From positions 111,848 through 175,847 of the forward strand of contig NZ_BBLU01000008.1 of the NCBI RefSeq assembly GCF_000759715.1: a stretch of DNA of 64,000 bases. The letters run 5' to 3'. A model generated the notes under the pieces. The model saw only the letters and a program-made list of their open reading frames with translations. It did not search any database and was not told the DNA's origin. This document shows, in pieces, positions 46,661 to 55,976 of the stretch; position 1 is the stretch's first letter; each line of letters starts with the position of its first letter. The stretch comes from Demequina mangrovi (lineage in GTDB: Bacteria > Actinomycetota > Actinomycetes > Actinomycetales > Demequinaceae). The position numbers and the translations under genes are program-made.

Positions 46661-47818
46661 TCAGATGCGCTCGAGCAGGACCACCGCCTCGTAGTGCGCG
46701 GTGTGGGGGAACATGTCGAGCAGCCGCCCCCGGACGGGACGCAGCGACGGCATGGCGGCCAGGTCCTTCGCCAGCGTGACGGCGTTGCAGGACGAGTAGA
46801 CGACCGTGCCGACGCCCGAGGACTCGAGCCAGCCGGCCAGCTCCGCCCCGATCCCGCGCCGGGGCGGGTTGACGATGACCGCGTCCGGCACCAGCTCCTG
46901 CTCGCGCGCCCACACCGTCGCATCCGCCGCGACGAACAGCGCCTCGTCCGCGCCGGGGCGGCCCGCGCGGACCAGCTCCTCGGCGCTGGTCCGCGCGCTC
47001 TCGATCGCCTGCTCGCTGACCTCGACGCCGACCACGGCGCGATCCTCGGCCAGGCAGTGCAGCGCGAAGCCGCCCACGCCGCAGTAGAGGTCCCAGACCA
47101 CGGCGGGCGCGGCATCGTCCACCCAGCCGGCGACCTGCGCGTAGAGCTCGCGCGCGATCGCGGTGTTGGTCTGGAAGAAGCTCTGCGGGCGCAGGTGGAG
47201 GACCACGTCGCCCATGCCCATCGCGAGCGAGCCGCGCTCCGTGAGCACGATCTCCCTCTCCCCCTCGAGCACCGCCTTGTGCTCGGGCAGCACGTTCACC
47301 GAGAGCACCGCGAGCGACGGGAGCCGCTCGAGCAGCCAGGGCAGGTGCTTCTCGATCCGCGCGAGCGCCTCGGTCGAGCGCATCACCAGCCGGACCATGA
47401 GGGCGCCGTCAGGGGCGAGCGTGACGATGAGGTGCTTGAGCTCGCCGCGACGGCCGGGGACGTCGTAGGGCTCGAGCCGTGCGACGTGGACGAACTCGGC
47501 GAGCACGGGGAACGCTGCGGCGAGCGGCGCCGGGTACAGCGGGCAGTCGCGCAGGTCGACGCCCCGTCCCTGCGCGTCGAGGATGCCGACGGTGGGGGCG
47601 TCCATCGTGCCGCCGACCACCATCTTGGCCTTGGTGCGGAAGCCCTGCTCGGCGCTCAGCATCGGCGCGAGCCAGCCGATGCCGGCGGCGCGCTCGCCGA
47701 TCGCCTCGGCGAGCAGCGACTCGAGCGCCGCCTGCTTGTCGGCGACCTGCCGCTCGTGCGGGACGGGGATGAGGGTGCACGAGCGGCACCGTTCCGAGTC
47801 GTAGTAGGCGCACTGCAC
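46661..47818 (-). CDS. rlmC: RNA uracil-C5 methyltransferase (RlmC/TrmA family)
   Basis: 385 residues. Four cysteines suited to a [4Fe-4S] cluster are C3, C11, C14 and C92, the RlmC spacing. The SAM motif is VWDLYCGVGGFALH, and the catalytic motif VYSSCNAVTLAKDL carries the nucleophile. It has no TRAM domain, as in RlmC. The likely target is U747-type uridine in 23S rRNA; TrmA-like specificity is possible. The GTG start is fixed by C3. Confidence 0.9.
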   Translation of the reverse strand: MQCAYYDSERCRSCTLIPVPHERQVADKQAALESLLAEAIGERAAGIGWLAPMLSAEQGFRTKAKMVVGGTMDAPTVGILDAQGRGVDLRDCPLYPAPLAAAFPVLAEFVHVARLEPYDVPGRRGELKHLIVTLAPDGALMVRLVMRSTEALARIEKHLPWLLERLPSLAVLSVNVLPEHKAVLEGEREIVLTERGSLAMGMGDVVLHLRPQSFFQTNTAIARELYAQVAGWVDDAAPAVVWDLYCGVGGFALHCLAEDRAVVGVEVSEQAIESARTSAEELVRAGRPGADEALFVAADATVWAREQELVPDAVIVNPPRRGIGAELAGWLESSGVGTVVYSSCNAVTLAKDLAAMPSLRPVRGRLLDMFPHTAHYEAVVLLERI

Positions 47819-47861
47819 GGTGCAAGTCTAGGAGCGGCACGCTCCCGGACGCGGCGGGACG

Positions 47862-49118
47862 TCAGGCCCGCGGGTCGTCCTCGTCGTCCTCGTGGGATCC
47901 CTCGGGGTGGCGGCGGCGCACGCGGATCTCGCCGGTCTTGGCGATGACCTCGCGAGCCTTCTTGAGCGCCTCTCGCGGATGCTCGGTGAGCACCGCCCCG
48001 GTGTCCGGCGGCGCCTCGGGCTCGGCCGTCATCTGCGCATGGAGCGAGCGCCCGAACGCGTAGACGAAGGAGACGATCGGCACCGCGATCACCGCGCCGA
48101 TGAGGCCCAGCAGCAGGGTGCCGATCGACACCGTGAGCAGGATGACCAGCGGGTGCAGCGAAGCCGCCTTGCCGAACAGCCACGGGTAGAGCACGTTGCC
48201 CTCGATCTGCTGCACCAGCAGCACGATCGCGAGCATCCACAGCGCCGTGGGCCAGCCGCCGTCGAACAGCGCGACGAGGACCGCGATCGCACCCGACAGC
48301 GTCGCGCCGAAGAGCGGGATGAACGAGAGCAGGAACACGAAGATGGCGATCGGGAACGCGAGCGGGAGGCCCAGCACCCACGCGCCCGTGCCGATGCCGA
48401 CCGCGTCGATGAACGCGACGAACACGCTCGTCTCGGTGTACCGACGGAGCGTCAGCCACGCGGTCATGCCCGCGTTGTCGACGCGGTCGCCGCGGCTCTT
48501 CGGCACCAGCCGCACGAAGAACAGCCAGAGGCGGCGACCGTCCTTCATGAAGAAGAACAGCGAGAACAGGGCGACGATCGAGCCGGCGAAGAGCGAGCCG
48601 ATGGTGCCGGTGACGGAGAACGCGCCGGTCGCGACGCCCCACGCGTTGTCCTGGACCGTCTTGGTGACGTTGCCGAGCATGTCGTCGATCTGCTCGCGGG
48701 ACAGGTGGATGGGGCCGTCGACCAGCCAGTCGAGGAACTGGTCGAAGCCCTTGACCGCGGCCTCCTGGAGGTCGCCGAAGCCCGCGACGATCGAGCTGCC
48801 CGCCGCGACCGCGAGCCCGAGCACCACGGTGACGAGCGCAAGGATCGCGAGCGCTGCGCCGAGCGCTCGGGGGACGCCCCACTTGTGGAGGCGTGCCACC
48901 GCCTGCTCGAGCGGCGCCGCGATGAGCATCGCGATCGCGAGCGGGAGGAGGATCGAGGCGAAGTTGGTGAAGCCCGCGAACATCACGTACGCGATGATGC
49001 CGACGATGATGAGCCGCCACGACCACGCGGCGGTGATGCGCAGCCACAGCGGCACGTACTCCGCAGCGATGTCGCCCGGCGGGCTCTCGTGCTCCGCGGG
49101 GCCGGGCTGATCTGCCAT
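47862..49118 (-). CDS. AI-2E family transporter-like membrane protein
   Basis: 418 residues with about eight membrane helices. The family blocks are [25 protein letters not shown], the [10 protein letters not shown] motif and the C-terminal [29 protein letters not shown]. The extracytoplasmic amphipathic region between helices 3 and 4 is typical. Family members range from autoinducer export to Na+/H+ exchange; substrate unknown. The acidic tail is extra. Confidence 0.88.
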   Translation of the reverse strand: MADQPGPAEHESPPGDIAAEYVPLWLRITAAWSWRLIIVGIIAYVMFAGFTNFASILLPLAIAMLIAAPLEQAVARLHKWGVPRALGAALAILALVTVVLGLAVAAGSSIVAGFGDLQEAAVKGFDQFLDWLVDGPIHLSREQIDDMLGNVTKTVQDNAWGVATGAFSVTGTIGSLFAGSIVALFSLFFFMKDGRRLWLFFVRLVPKSRGDRVDNAGMTAWLTLRRYTETSVFVAFIDAVGIGTGAWVLGLPLAFPIAIFVFLLSFIPLFGATLSGAIAVLVALFDGGWPTALWMLAIVLLVQQIEGNVLYPWLFGKAASLHPLVILLTVSIGTLLLGLIGAVIAVPIVSFVYAFGRSLHAQMTAEPEAPPDTGAVLTEHPREALKKAREVIAKTGEIRVRRRHPEGSHEDDEDDPRA

Positions 49119-49212
49119 GCTTCGGAGCCTAGTCGTCGCCGCCACGCGCGCCGGGGACGCGAGGAACACGGCGAGGCGCATCGACGTTCGTCTCAGGGGA
49201 AGGGAGCAACGG

Positions 49213-49857
49213 ATGCTCGGAATCGACAAGACCGTCATGGTGAACGCGGACAAGGCCCTCACCGGCCGCGACGCCGAGATGCAGATCGCGGAGCGCCACG
49301 TGGTGCTCGGCACGTCCCTCAAGGGCCCCTGGCCCGAGGGCTCGGAGGTGCTCTACGTGGGCATGGGCTGCTTCTGGGGAGCGGAGCGCATCTTCTGGCA
49401 GCTGCCCGGGGTGCACGTCACCGCCGTCGGCTACATGGGCGGCTGGACGCGCAACCCCAACTACCAGGAGACGTGCACGTCCCTCACGGGTCACACGGAG
49501 ACCGTGCAGGTGGTCTACGACCCCGCCGCCGTCGACCTCGCCACGCTGCTCGCGGCGTTCTGGGAGAACCACGACCCGACCACGCCGAACCGCCAGGGCG
49601 GCGACATCGGCACGCAGTACCGCAGCGCGATCTTCGCGACCACGGACGCGCAGCTCGCGGCGGCGGAGGCCTCGCGCGAGCGCTACCAGGCGCGCCTCAC
49701 GGAGCAGGGCTACGGCGCCATCACCACGCAGATCGCGCGTGCGGACGAGGCCGGCGACGGCACGTTCTACTACGCCGAGGACTACCACCAGGGCTACCTG
49801 CACAAGAACCCCGACGGCTACTGCAACCACGGGTTCTGCCAGGTCAGCTTCGCGTAG
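49213..49857 (+). CDS. msrA: Peptide methionine-S-sulfoxide reductase MsrA
   Basis: 214 residues. The catalytic C53 is in [11 protein letters not shown], and resolving cysteines C204 and C209 lie at the C-terminus. The substrate pocket [26 protein letters not shown] is intact. It repairs oxidised methionine with thioredoxin or mycoredoxin. The ATG has AGGGAGC upstream. The longer N-terminus (about 45 residues before the core) matches the E. coli-like MsrA form. Confidence 0.96.
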   Translation: MLGIDKTVMVNADKALTGRDAEMQIAERHVVLGTSLKGPWPEGSEVLYVGMGCFWGAERIFWQLPGVHVTAVGYMGGWTRNPNYQETCTSLTGHTETVQVVYDPAAVDLATLLAAFWENHDPTTPNRQGGDIGTQYRSAIFATTDAQLAAAEASRERYQARLTEQGYGAITTQIARADEAGDGTFYYAEDYHQGYLHKNPDGYCNHGFCQVSFA

Positions 49858-49873
49858 CGCCTGCCGCGACGCC

Positions 49874-50185
49874 TCAGACGGGCTCGGGATGCGCCTCGCC
49901 CCACGCGCGCAGCGCGTGCATCACCGGCTCGAAGGCGCGCCCGTCCGGTGTGAGGCTGTACTCGACGCGGGGCGGCACCTCCGGGTAGACCTCCCGGGAG
50001 ACGATGCCCGCGGACTCGAGCGCGCGCAGGCGGTCGGTGAGGGTCTTGGGGCTCGCCCCGGGCAGCTCCCTGAGGATCTCCCCGAAGCGGCGCGTGCCGC
50101 CGAACAGCTCGCGCAGGATCAGCACGGTCCACTTGCCGTCGAGCACGCCGACCGCGCGCGCGATCGGGCATCCGGGGTCGCCCAT
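49874..50185 (-). CDS. HxlR family transcriptional regulator
   Basis: 103 residues. The winged helix begins GCPIARAVGVLDGKWTVLILRELFGG, with the conserved Cys6 that senses electrophiles or redox change in some HxlR proteins, and continues PKTLTDRLRALESAGIVSREVYP. It is divergent from a small membrane protein across 124 bp, with a palindrome between. It probably controls itself and that neighbour. Confidence 0.92.
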   Translation of the reverse strand: MGDPGCPIARAVGVLDGKWTVLILRELFGGTRRFGEILRELPGASPKTLTDRLRALESAGIVSREVYPEVPPRVEYSLTPDGRAFEPVMHALRAWGEAHPEPV

Positions 50186-50208
50186 GGCGTCCTCACTTCA
50201 TTTCAGGT

Positions 50209-50228
50209 CACTACTTTCACTTATAGTG
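50209..50228. promoter_or_regulatory. Candidate HxlR operator
   Basis: CACTACTTTCACTTATAGTG has inverted CACTA/TAGTG ends. CTACTTNCAC occurs here and again ten bases on as CTACTTCAC. It is an AT-rich patch in the HxlR-membrane protein divergent gap. Confidence 0.4.
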
Positions 50229-50309
50229 CCTACTTCACAAGATGAAGTCCAGACCTCACAGTGGCAGGTGTCGCGGCTCCGCGGCATCCCCGCCAACGGA
50301 AGGTCTCTC

Positions 50310-50735
50310 ATGCGTCTCCGTCTTCTCCGCCTCACGCTCGCCGTCGTCATCGCGTTCCAGCTGTTCTTCGCGGTGGCGCTGCTCGTCTCCCCCGCCGGCT
50401 TCGCCGCCGCGCTCGGACTGCCCGCGGCGCCCGGGTGGACGGCGTTCCTCTTCGCGCTGTTCAGCGCCCGTGCCCTGGGCTTCGCCTACGGCCTCGGCCT
50501 CGCCATGCGCGAGCCTCACCGTCACCGCTCGTGGATCACCGCGATGATCGGCGTGCAGGCCGTCGACTGGATCGCGGCGATGGCGACGGTCGCCAGCGGC
50601 GTGGTCGCGCTGTCGCAGGTCGCGACCGCGTCCTTCATGCCGCTCGTGTTCATCGCAGGGATGCTCGCGTTCTACCCGCGCGGCGCCGCGACCGACCCGG
50701 TCCCCGCCGCATCGTCCCTCGCGCGCACGGCCTGA
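50310..50735 (+). CDS. Small four-helix membrane protein
   Basis: 141 residues with four hydrophobic segments (about 7-27, 36-60, 72-95, 103-122). It resembles DoxX/DUF4267-like small membrane proteins in layout, but I cannot place it firmly. It is partnered with the divergent HxlR gene, so an inducible stress role is plausible. The ATG has GGAAGG upstream. Confidence 0.75.
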   Translation: MRLRLLRLTLAVVIAFQLFFAVALLVSPAGFAAALGLPAAPGWTAFLFALFSARALGFAYGLGLAMREPHRHRSWITAMIGVQAVDWIAAMATVASGVVALSQVATASFMPLVFIAGMLAFYPRGAATDPVPAASSLARTA

Positions 50736-50763
50736 GCCGCGACCCGCGCATCGTCCGGGAACG

Positions 50764-50797
50764 ACGAAGGCCCCGACCGTCCGGTCGGGGCCTTCGT
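50764..50797. terminator. Bidirectional terminator
   Basis: ACGAAGGCCCCGACC pairs perfectly with 50783-50797 around GTCC. It lies between convergent stops at 50735 and 50808. Confidence 0.82.
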
Positions 50798-50807
50798 GCG
50801 CGAGACG

Positions 50808-51647
50808 TCAGTCGCGGCTCGACGCGAAGATCGCGATGAGGCGCAGGAACTCGATGTAGAGCCACACGAGGGTGACGATGAGGCCGAAGGCCGCCGTCCA
50901 CTCGAGGCGCTTGGGCTGACCGCTCTTGACGCCGTTCTCGATGAAGTCGAAGTCGCCGATGAGCGAGATGCACGCGAGCAGGATCGCGATCGCGCCGATC
51001 GCGAGGCCCAGCGGGAACGTGATGCCCGCGATGGTGACCTCGTTGCTGTAGAGGCCGAAGCCCTGGGCGCCGTCGCTGAAGATCATGTAGCCGATGTTGA
51101 CCAGGCCGAAGACCAGGTACGAGACCGCGCCGACCATGAAGATCTTGCGGAGCTTGTTGGTGTAGCGCACCTTGCCGGAGCGGAACAGCGCGAGGCACAC
51201 GAGGAACGTGATCGCGGTCGCGACGAGGGCCTGCAGGCCGGCGCCGGGGACGTTGAACGAGGTCTCGATGCCCACCGTGATCGCACCGAGGAAGAAGCCC
51301 TCCGCGACGGCGTACGCGCCGACGACGGCCGGGTTCGCGCCCTGGCGCTGGAAGGTCGCGACCATCGCGAGCACGAAGGCGACGAGGCCGGAGCCCAGCG
51401 CGAGCATGTACGCGACGGCGGACTGGCCGGCGATGACGTAGCCGACGCCGCCCATCGCGATGGTGATGATCCCGAGGAACGAGGTCTTGTTGATGACGCC
51501 CTGGTAGCTCATCCGCTCGGTGGCGACGTAGCCGGGCATGCCCGACGGCGCCTGGTACTGGCGCTCCAGGTCGGCTGCGGTCGGCTGGTCCGCGAGAAGC
51601 GGGTCGGCCTTGAACTCCTTGGCGTTGCTGAACACCGGACTTGCCAC
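50808..51647 (-). CDS. Bax inhibitor-1/YccA-like membrane protein
   Basis: 279 residues. A soluble N-terminus of about 55 residues precedes seven membrane helices. It carries GDFDFIENGVKSGQPKRLEWTAAFGLIVTLVWLYIEFLRL, the C-terminal block of the actinobacterial Bax-inhibitor-like family (DUF4870-distant, YBHL group). The precise role is unknown; relatives are calcium-leak channels. The GTG start follows GAGGAAAC. Confidence 0.88.
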   Translation of the reverse strand: MASPVFSNAKEFKADPLLADQPTAADLERQYQAPSGMPGYVATERMSYQGVINKTSFLGIITIAMGGVGYVIAGQSAVAYMLALGSGLVAFVLAMVATFQRQGANPAVVGAYAVAEGFFLGAITVGIETSFNVPGAGLQALVATAITFLVCLALFRSGKVRYTNKLRKIFMVGAVSYLVFGLVNIGYMIFSDGAQGFGLYSNEVTIAGITFPLGLAIGAIAILLACISLIGDFDFIENGVKSGQPKRLEWTAAFGLIVTLVWLYIEFLRLIAIFASSRD

Positions 51648-51827
51648 GTTTCCTCCTCGATGGGTGACCGCCCCCAGTCTAGACGGAGGCCCGCGAGCCC
51701 CCGGAGAGCAGTCCTCGTGTCAACGTCCCAGCATCGCCGGACGTTGCATCGCATGCCACATCTCGGCCCCGCGCGCGGCGCGCGCCGGTCCGAAAGTCCG
51801 TTTTTGCCCGTTCCTGTTGCTTTGGTT

Positions 51828-51856
51828 TTGAATGCGTGCTTTTATGTGACTATTCG
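51828..51856 (+). promoter_or_regulatory. Candidate fru operon promoter
   Basis: TTGAAT and TATTCG are spaced 17 bp, ending 16 bp before the fruR ATG, within a T-rich patch (51798-51850). The rest of the 225 bp gap to the Bax-inhibitor gene shows nothing else. Confidence 0.3.
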
Positions 51857-51872
51857 GACAGAGGAGTCACCG

Positions 51873-52634
51873 ATGTACGCAACGGAGCGACAGCAGCGCA
51901 TCCTGGCGGAGGCCCGCGCCGCCGGCAGGGTCGAGGTCGCCGCGCTCGCCGAGATCCTCGAGGTCACCCCCGAGACCATCCGGCGCGACCTCACCGCGCT
52001 GGAGCAGCGCGGCTCGCTGCGCCGGGTCCACGGCGGCGCGATCCCGGTCGAGCGGCTCGAGACCGAGCCGACCCTGGCCGCGCGCACCGCACGCCGCGTC
52101 GACGTCAAGCGCCGCATCGCCGCACGGATCGTCGAGGAGATCCCCCGCGGGGGCACCGTGCTGCTCGACGCCGGCTCGACCACGCAGGCGCTCGTCGAGC
52201 TGCTCCCCATCGACATGGACCTCACGGTCGTCACCAACTCGATCCCCGTGGCGGCCTCCCTCGCGGGACGCCCCGGCATCGCGCTCTACGTCCTCGGCGG
52301 CCGGGTGCGCGGCGTCACGGCGGCGGCCGTCGGCGAGTGGACCGCCCGCGAGCTCGACGGGGTCGTGGTCGACCTCGCGGTCATGGGCACCAACGGCATC
52401 TCCGCGGCGCGCGGCCTCACCACCCCGGACCAGGCGGAGGCCGATGCGAAGCGCGCGATGATCGCCGCGGCACGCCGCGTCGTGGTCGCCACGGACTCGT
52501 CCAAGGCCGGGGACGATCACCTCCACCGCTTCGCCCGCCTGGACCAGGTGGACCTGGTGGTCACCGACGGGGATCTCACCGAGGAGGCCGCCGAGGAGCT
52601 GCGCGCGGCCGGGCCCGAGGTCGTGACCGCATGA
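51873..52634 (+). CDS. fruR: DeoR family regulator of the fructose operon
   Basis: 253 residues. The N-terminal HTH has ILEVTPETIRRDLTALEQRGSLRRVHGGA, the DeoR signature. The C-terminal sugar-phosphate sensor domain has DAGSTT, TNSIPVA and ATDSSKAG. It probably responds to fructose-1-phosphate or fructose-1,6-bisphosphate. The ATG has GAGGAG upstream; its stop overlaps the fruK start (ATGA). Confidence 0.93.
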   Translation: MYATERQQRILAEARAAGRVEVAALAEILEVTPETIRRDLTALEQRGSLRRVHGGAIPVERLETEPTLAARTARRVDVKRRIAARIVEEIPRGGTVLLDAGSTTQALVELLPIDMDLTVVTNSIPVAASLAGRPGIALYVLGGRVRGVTAAAVGEWTARELDGVVVDLAVMGTNGISAARGLTTPDQAEADAKRAMIAAARRVVVATDSSKAGDDHLHRFARLDQVDLVVTDGDLTEEAAEELRAAGPEVVTA

Positions 52635-53581
52635 TCGTCACGCTCACGCCGAACCCGAGCGTCGACCGCGCCATCACGGTGGACGCGCTCCTCCGCGGCG
52701 AGGTGCACCGCGCCTCGGACGTGCGCGTCGACGCCGGCGGCAAGGGGGTCAACGTCGCCCGCGCCGTCACCGCGCAGGGCGGGGACGCGATCGCGGTCCT
52801 CCCGGTCGGAGGCCCGGAGGGCCGCCTGCTCGAGGAGCTGCTCGACGCCGCGGGCGTGCCGCGGCGCTCCGTGCCGATCGCCGGCGCCGCGCGGATGAAC
52901 ATCTCGGTGCTCGAGCCCGACGGCACCACCACCAAGCTCAACGAGCCCGGCCCCGTGCTGGCCGCCGCGGAGGTCGAGGCGCTCCTGGCCGAGACGGTCG
53001 CGAGCGCGACGGACGCCGCCTGGATCGTCGGCTGCGGGAGCCTCCCGCCCGGAGCGCCCGAGGACCTTTACGCGCAGCTGGTCGCCCGCGCCCGCGCCGC
53101 CGGGGCCCGCGTCGCGATCGACAGCTCCGGCGCCCCCTTCGCCGCCGCGGTCGCCGCCTCCCCCGACCTCGTCAAGCCCAACCACGAGGAGCTCGCCGAG
53201 CTCGTGGGCCACGACCTCCCCACCTTGGGCGACGTCCGCGCCGCCGCCACGGAGCTGGTCTCCGGCGGCATCGCGACCGTCGCCGTCAGCCTCGGCGGCG
53301 ACGGAGCCCTGCTCGTCACCGCCGACGAGGCGGTGCACGCACGCGCCACCATCACCGCCGCCGTCTCCACCGTCGGAGCCGGCGACTGCATGCTCGCGGG
53401 ACTGCTCCACGGGCTCTCCCGCTCCCTCACCGCCTCCGACTCCCTCGCCGAGGGGGTCGCCTGGGGCGCCGCGGCCGTCACCCTTCCCGGCAGCCGCGTC
53501 CCCACCCGCGCGGATCTCCACGGCATCCCCGTGGACCTCACGCACACCCCGCCCGCCGCACTGGCGCTGGGTCAGCGCTGA
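52631..53581 (+). CDS. fruK: 1-phosphofructokinase
   Basis: 316 residues, PfkB family. VDAGGKGVNVARAVTAQGG is the sugar-phosphate site and STVGAGDCMLAG the catalytic and ATP site. It converts fructose-1-phosphate, made by the PTS, to fructose-1,6-bisphosphate. Coupled to fruR by ATGA and 19 bp from fruA. Confidence 0.95.
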   Translation: MIVTLTPNPSVDRAITVDALLRGEVHRASDVRVDAGGKGVNVARAVTAQGGDAIAVLPVGGPEGRLLEELLDAAGVPRRSVPIAGAARMNISVLEPDGTTTKLNEPGPVLAAAEVEALLAETVASATDAAWIVGCGSLPPGAPEDLYAQLVARARAAGARVAIDSSGAPFAAAVAASPDLVKPNHEELAELVGHDLPTLGDVRAAATELVSGGIATVAVSLGGDGALLVTADEAVHARATITAAVSTVGAGDCMLAGLLHGLSRSLTASDSLAEGVAWGAAAVTLPGSRVPTRADLHGIPVDLTHTPPAALALGQR

Positions 53582-53600
53582 CCCCGAAAGGAACACCCCC

Positions 53601-55673
53601 ATGTCACTGATCACTGAGCAGCAGGTCGTGCTCGAGCTGGGCGCGACCGACCGCCACGACGCCACGCGCGCGTTGGCGGAGACCCTGGTCGCGACCGGCC
53701 GCTGCACGGACCTCGAGGTGTTCCTCGGCGACGTGCGCAAGCGCGAGGAGACGATGGCGACCGGGCTTCCCGGCGGCATCGCGATCCCCCACGCGCGCAG
53801 CGCCGGCATCGCGGAGCCGACCCTCGCCTTCGGCCGCAGCGCCGACGGCATCGACTGGGGCGCCAAGGACGGCCCCGCCGACATCGTCTTCCTCATCGCC
53901 GCCCCCGAGGGCGCGTCCGAGGCGCACATGAAGGTGCTGCCCAGGCTCGCGAAGGCGCTCATGAAGAAGGAGTTCACCGGAGCCCTCCGTGCCGCGACCA
54001 CCGAGGCCGAGGTGGTCGCGATCGTCGAGGGCGAGGTCGGGGACGTTGTCGTCTCCCCGCCGCCGATGCCCGCCGCGGCCCCCGCGGAGGAGGCGCCCGC
54101 ACCCGAGCCCGTCGCACCGGCACCGGCCCCGGCACCCGCCGCATCGTCCGGCCTCACCCTCGTGGGTGTGACCTCGTGCCCCACCGGCATCGCCCACACC
54201 TACATGGCCGCCGAGGCGCTCGAGCGCGCCGCCAAGGAGGCGGGCCACACCATGAAGGTCGAGACGCAGGGCTCGGCCGGGGCGACGCCGCTCAGCGCCG
54301 AGGAGATCGCCGCCGCCGACGCGGTGATCTTCGCCCACGACGTCGAGGTCCGCAGCCCCGAGCGCTTCGCGGGCAAGCCGATCGTCGACGTCGGCGTGAA
54401 GAAGGCGATCTCGGACGGACCGGCGCTCGTCTCTCAGGCGGCCGCGAAGGCCTCCGAATGGCGCACCAACCCCGATGCGGCCGTCGCCGCCGCGCCCGCG
54501 GCCGCATCGTCCGGCCTCGCCACCAAGGTCGACAAGAAGGCCGGGATCGGCACGCAGATCCGCCAGTGGCTGATGACCGGCGTGAGCTACATGATCCCCT
54601 TCGTCGCGGCGGGCGGCATCCTCATCGCGCTGTCCTTCATGCTCGCGCAGATCGCGCTGGGCGAGAACGGCGCGATCGAGATCGTCAACTACAACCTCAC
54701 CTCGGGTGACGAGTACAACATCGCGCAGCACTTCGACGTGCTCTCCCTCACGAGCTGGGCCGCGCTGCTGTTCGTCATCGGAGGCGCCGCGTTCGGCTTC
54801 CTCGTGCCGATCCTGTCCGGCTTCATCGCCTTCGCGATCGCCGACCGTCCCGGCCTGGTGCCCGGCATCGTGGGCGGCTCGATCGCCGCGACCATGGGCG
54901 CCGGCTTCCTCGGCGGCATCGTCACCGGCATCATCGGCGGACTCTCCGCCCGGTGGATCGCGAGCTGGAAGGTCCACAAGGGCGTCCGCGGCGTGATGCC
55001 GGTGGTGGTCATCCCGCTGCTGTCGAGCCTCATCACCATGGGCCTGTTCATCACGCTGCTCGGCCTGCCCATCAAGGCGCTGTCCGACGGCCTCAACGAC
55101 TGGCTCACCAGCCTCCAGGGCGGCAGCGCGTTCATCCTCGGCGTCGTGCTCGGCGCGATGATGGGCTTCGACCTCGGCGGACCGGTGAACAAGGTCGCGT
55201 ACTTCTTCGGCACGGCGGGGCTCGCCGCCGCCGGCACCGCGACGGACGCTCCCGCGCTCACCATCATGGCCGCGGTCATGGCGGCCGGCATGGTCGCCCC
55301 GCTCGCGATGGCGCTCGCCACCACCGTCCGCCCGAAGCTGTTCTCGGAGCCCGAGCGCGAGAACGGCAAGGCCGCGTGGCTGCTCGGCGCCTCGTTCATC
55401 TCCGAGGGCGCGATCCCGTTCGCCGCGGCCGACCCGGTCCGCGTCATCGCCTCGTCGGTGGTCGGCTCGGCGCTCACCGGCGGCCTGGTGATGGTGTTCG
55501 GCGTCACGCTGCGCGCGCCGCACGGCGGGATCTGGGTGCTGCCTCTCATGGGCGGGTTCCTGTGGTTCCTCGTCGCGCTCGCCGCCGGCGTGCTGCTCAT
55601 GACCGCGATCGTGGTCACGCTCAAGTCCCGCGACAAGAAGCTCGAGACCGTCGACGCGGTCGCGACCGTCTGA
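53601..55673 (+). CDS. fruA: Fructose PTS enzyme IIABC
   Basis: 690 residues with three modules in one chain. IIA (1-150) has phospho-H64 in IAIPHARS. A Pro/Ala linker leads to IIB (about 185-285) with C193 in GVTSCPTGIAHT. IIC (about 310-680) has eight or more membrane helices and GGPVNKVAYFFG. It imports fructose while phosphorylating it to fructose-1-phosphate. AAAGGAA precedes the ATG. Confidence 0.97.
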   Translation: MSLITEQQVVLELGATDRHDATRALAETLVATGRCTDLEVFLGDVRKREETMATGLPGGIAIPHARSAGIAEPTLAFGRSADGIDWGAKDGPADIVFLIAAPEGASEAHMKVLPRLAKALMKKEFTGALRAATTEAEVVAIVEGEVGDVVVSPPPMPAAAPAEEAPAPEPVAPAPAPAPAASSGLTLVGVTSCPTGIAHTYMAAEALERAAKEAGHTMKVETQGSAGATPLSAEEIAAADAVIFAHDVEVRSPERFAGKPIVDVGVKKAISDGPALVSQAAAKASEWRTNPDAAVAAAPAAASSGLATKVDKKAGIGTQIRQWLMTGVSYMIPFVAAGGILIALSFMLAQIALGENGAIEIVNYNLTSGDEYNIAQHFDVLSLTSWAALLFVIGGAAFGFLVPILSGFIAFAIADRPGLVPGIVGGSIAATMGAGFLGGIVTGIIGGLSARWIASWKVHKGVRGVMPVVVIPLLSSLITMGLFITLLGLPIKALSDGLNDWLTSLQGGSAFILGVVLGAMMGFDLGGPVNKVAYFFGTAGLAAAGTATDAPALTIMAAVMAAGMVAPLAMALATTVRPKLFSEPERENGKAAWLLGASFISEGAIPFAAADPVRVIASSVVGSALTGGLVMVFGVTLRAPHGGIWVLPLMGGFLWFLVALAAGVLLMTAIVVTLKSRDKKLETVDAVATV

Positions 55674-55699
55674 CCCCTACCGTTCGAAGGAGAACCGTC

Positions 55700-55975
55700 A
55701 TGCCTCAGCGCACCGTCACCATCGCCTCGTCCGTCGGCCTGCACGCCCGCCCCGCCGCCCTCTTCGTCGAGGCGGCCCAGGGCACCGGGCTCGACGTCGA
55801 GATCGGCCGAGCCGGCGAGGAGGCCGTCGACGCCACCAGCATCCTGGGCGTCATGGCCCTCGGCGCCAAGCACGGCGAGGAGGTGATCCTCACCGCCGAC
55901 GGCGACGGTGCGGACGCCGCCCTCGAGTCCCTGGTCGCGCTTCTCTCCCGCGACCTGGACGCCGAGGAGGGCTGA
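55700..55975 (+). CDS. ptsH: Phosphocarrier protein HPr
   Basis: 91 residues. The active H15 is in GLHARPA, and a regulatory-type serine S47 is in DATSILGVMALG. It shuttles phosphate from enzyme I to the IIA module of FruA. AAGGAGAA precedes the ATG. It is one base from ptsI. Confidence 0.96.
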   Translation: MPQRTVTIASSVGLHARPAALFVEAAQGTGLDVEIGRAGEEAVDATSILGVMALGAKHGEEVILTADGDGADAALESLVALLSRDLDAEEG

Positions 55976-55976
55976 C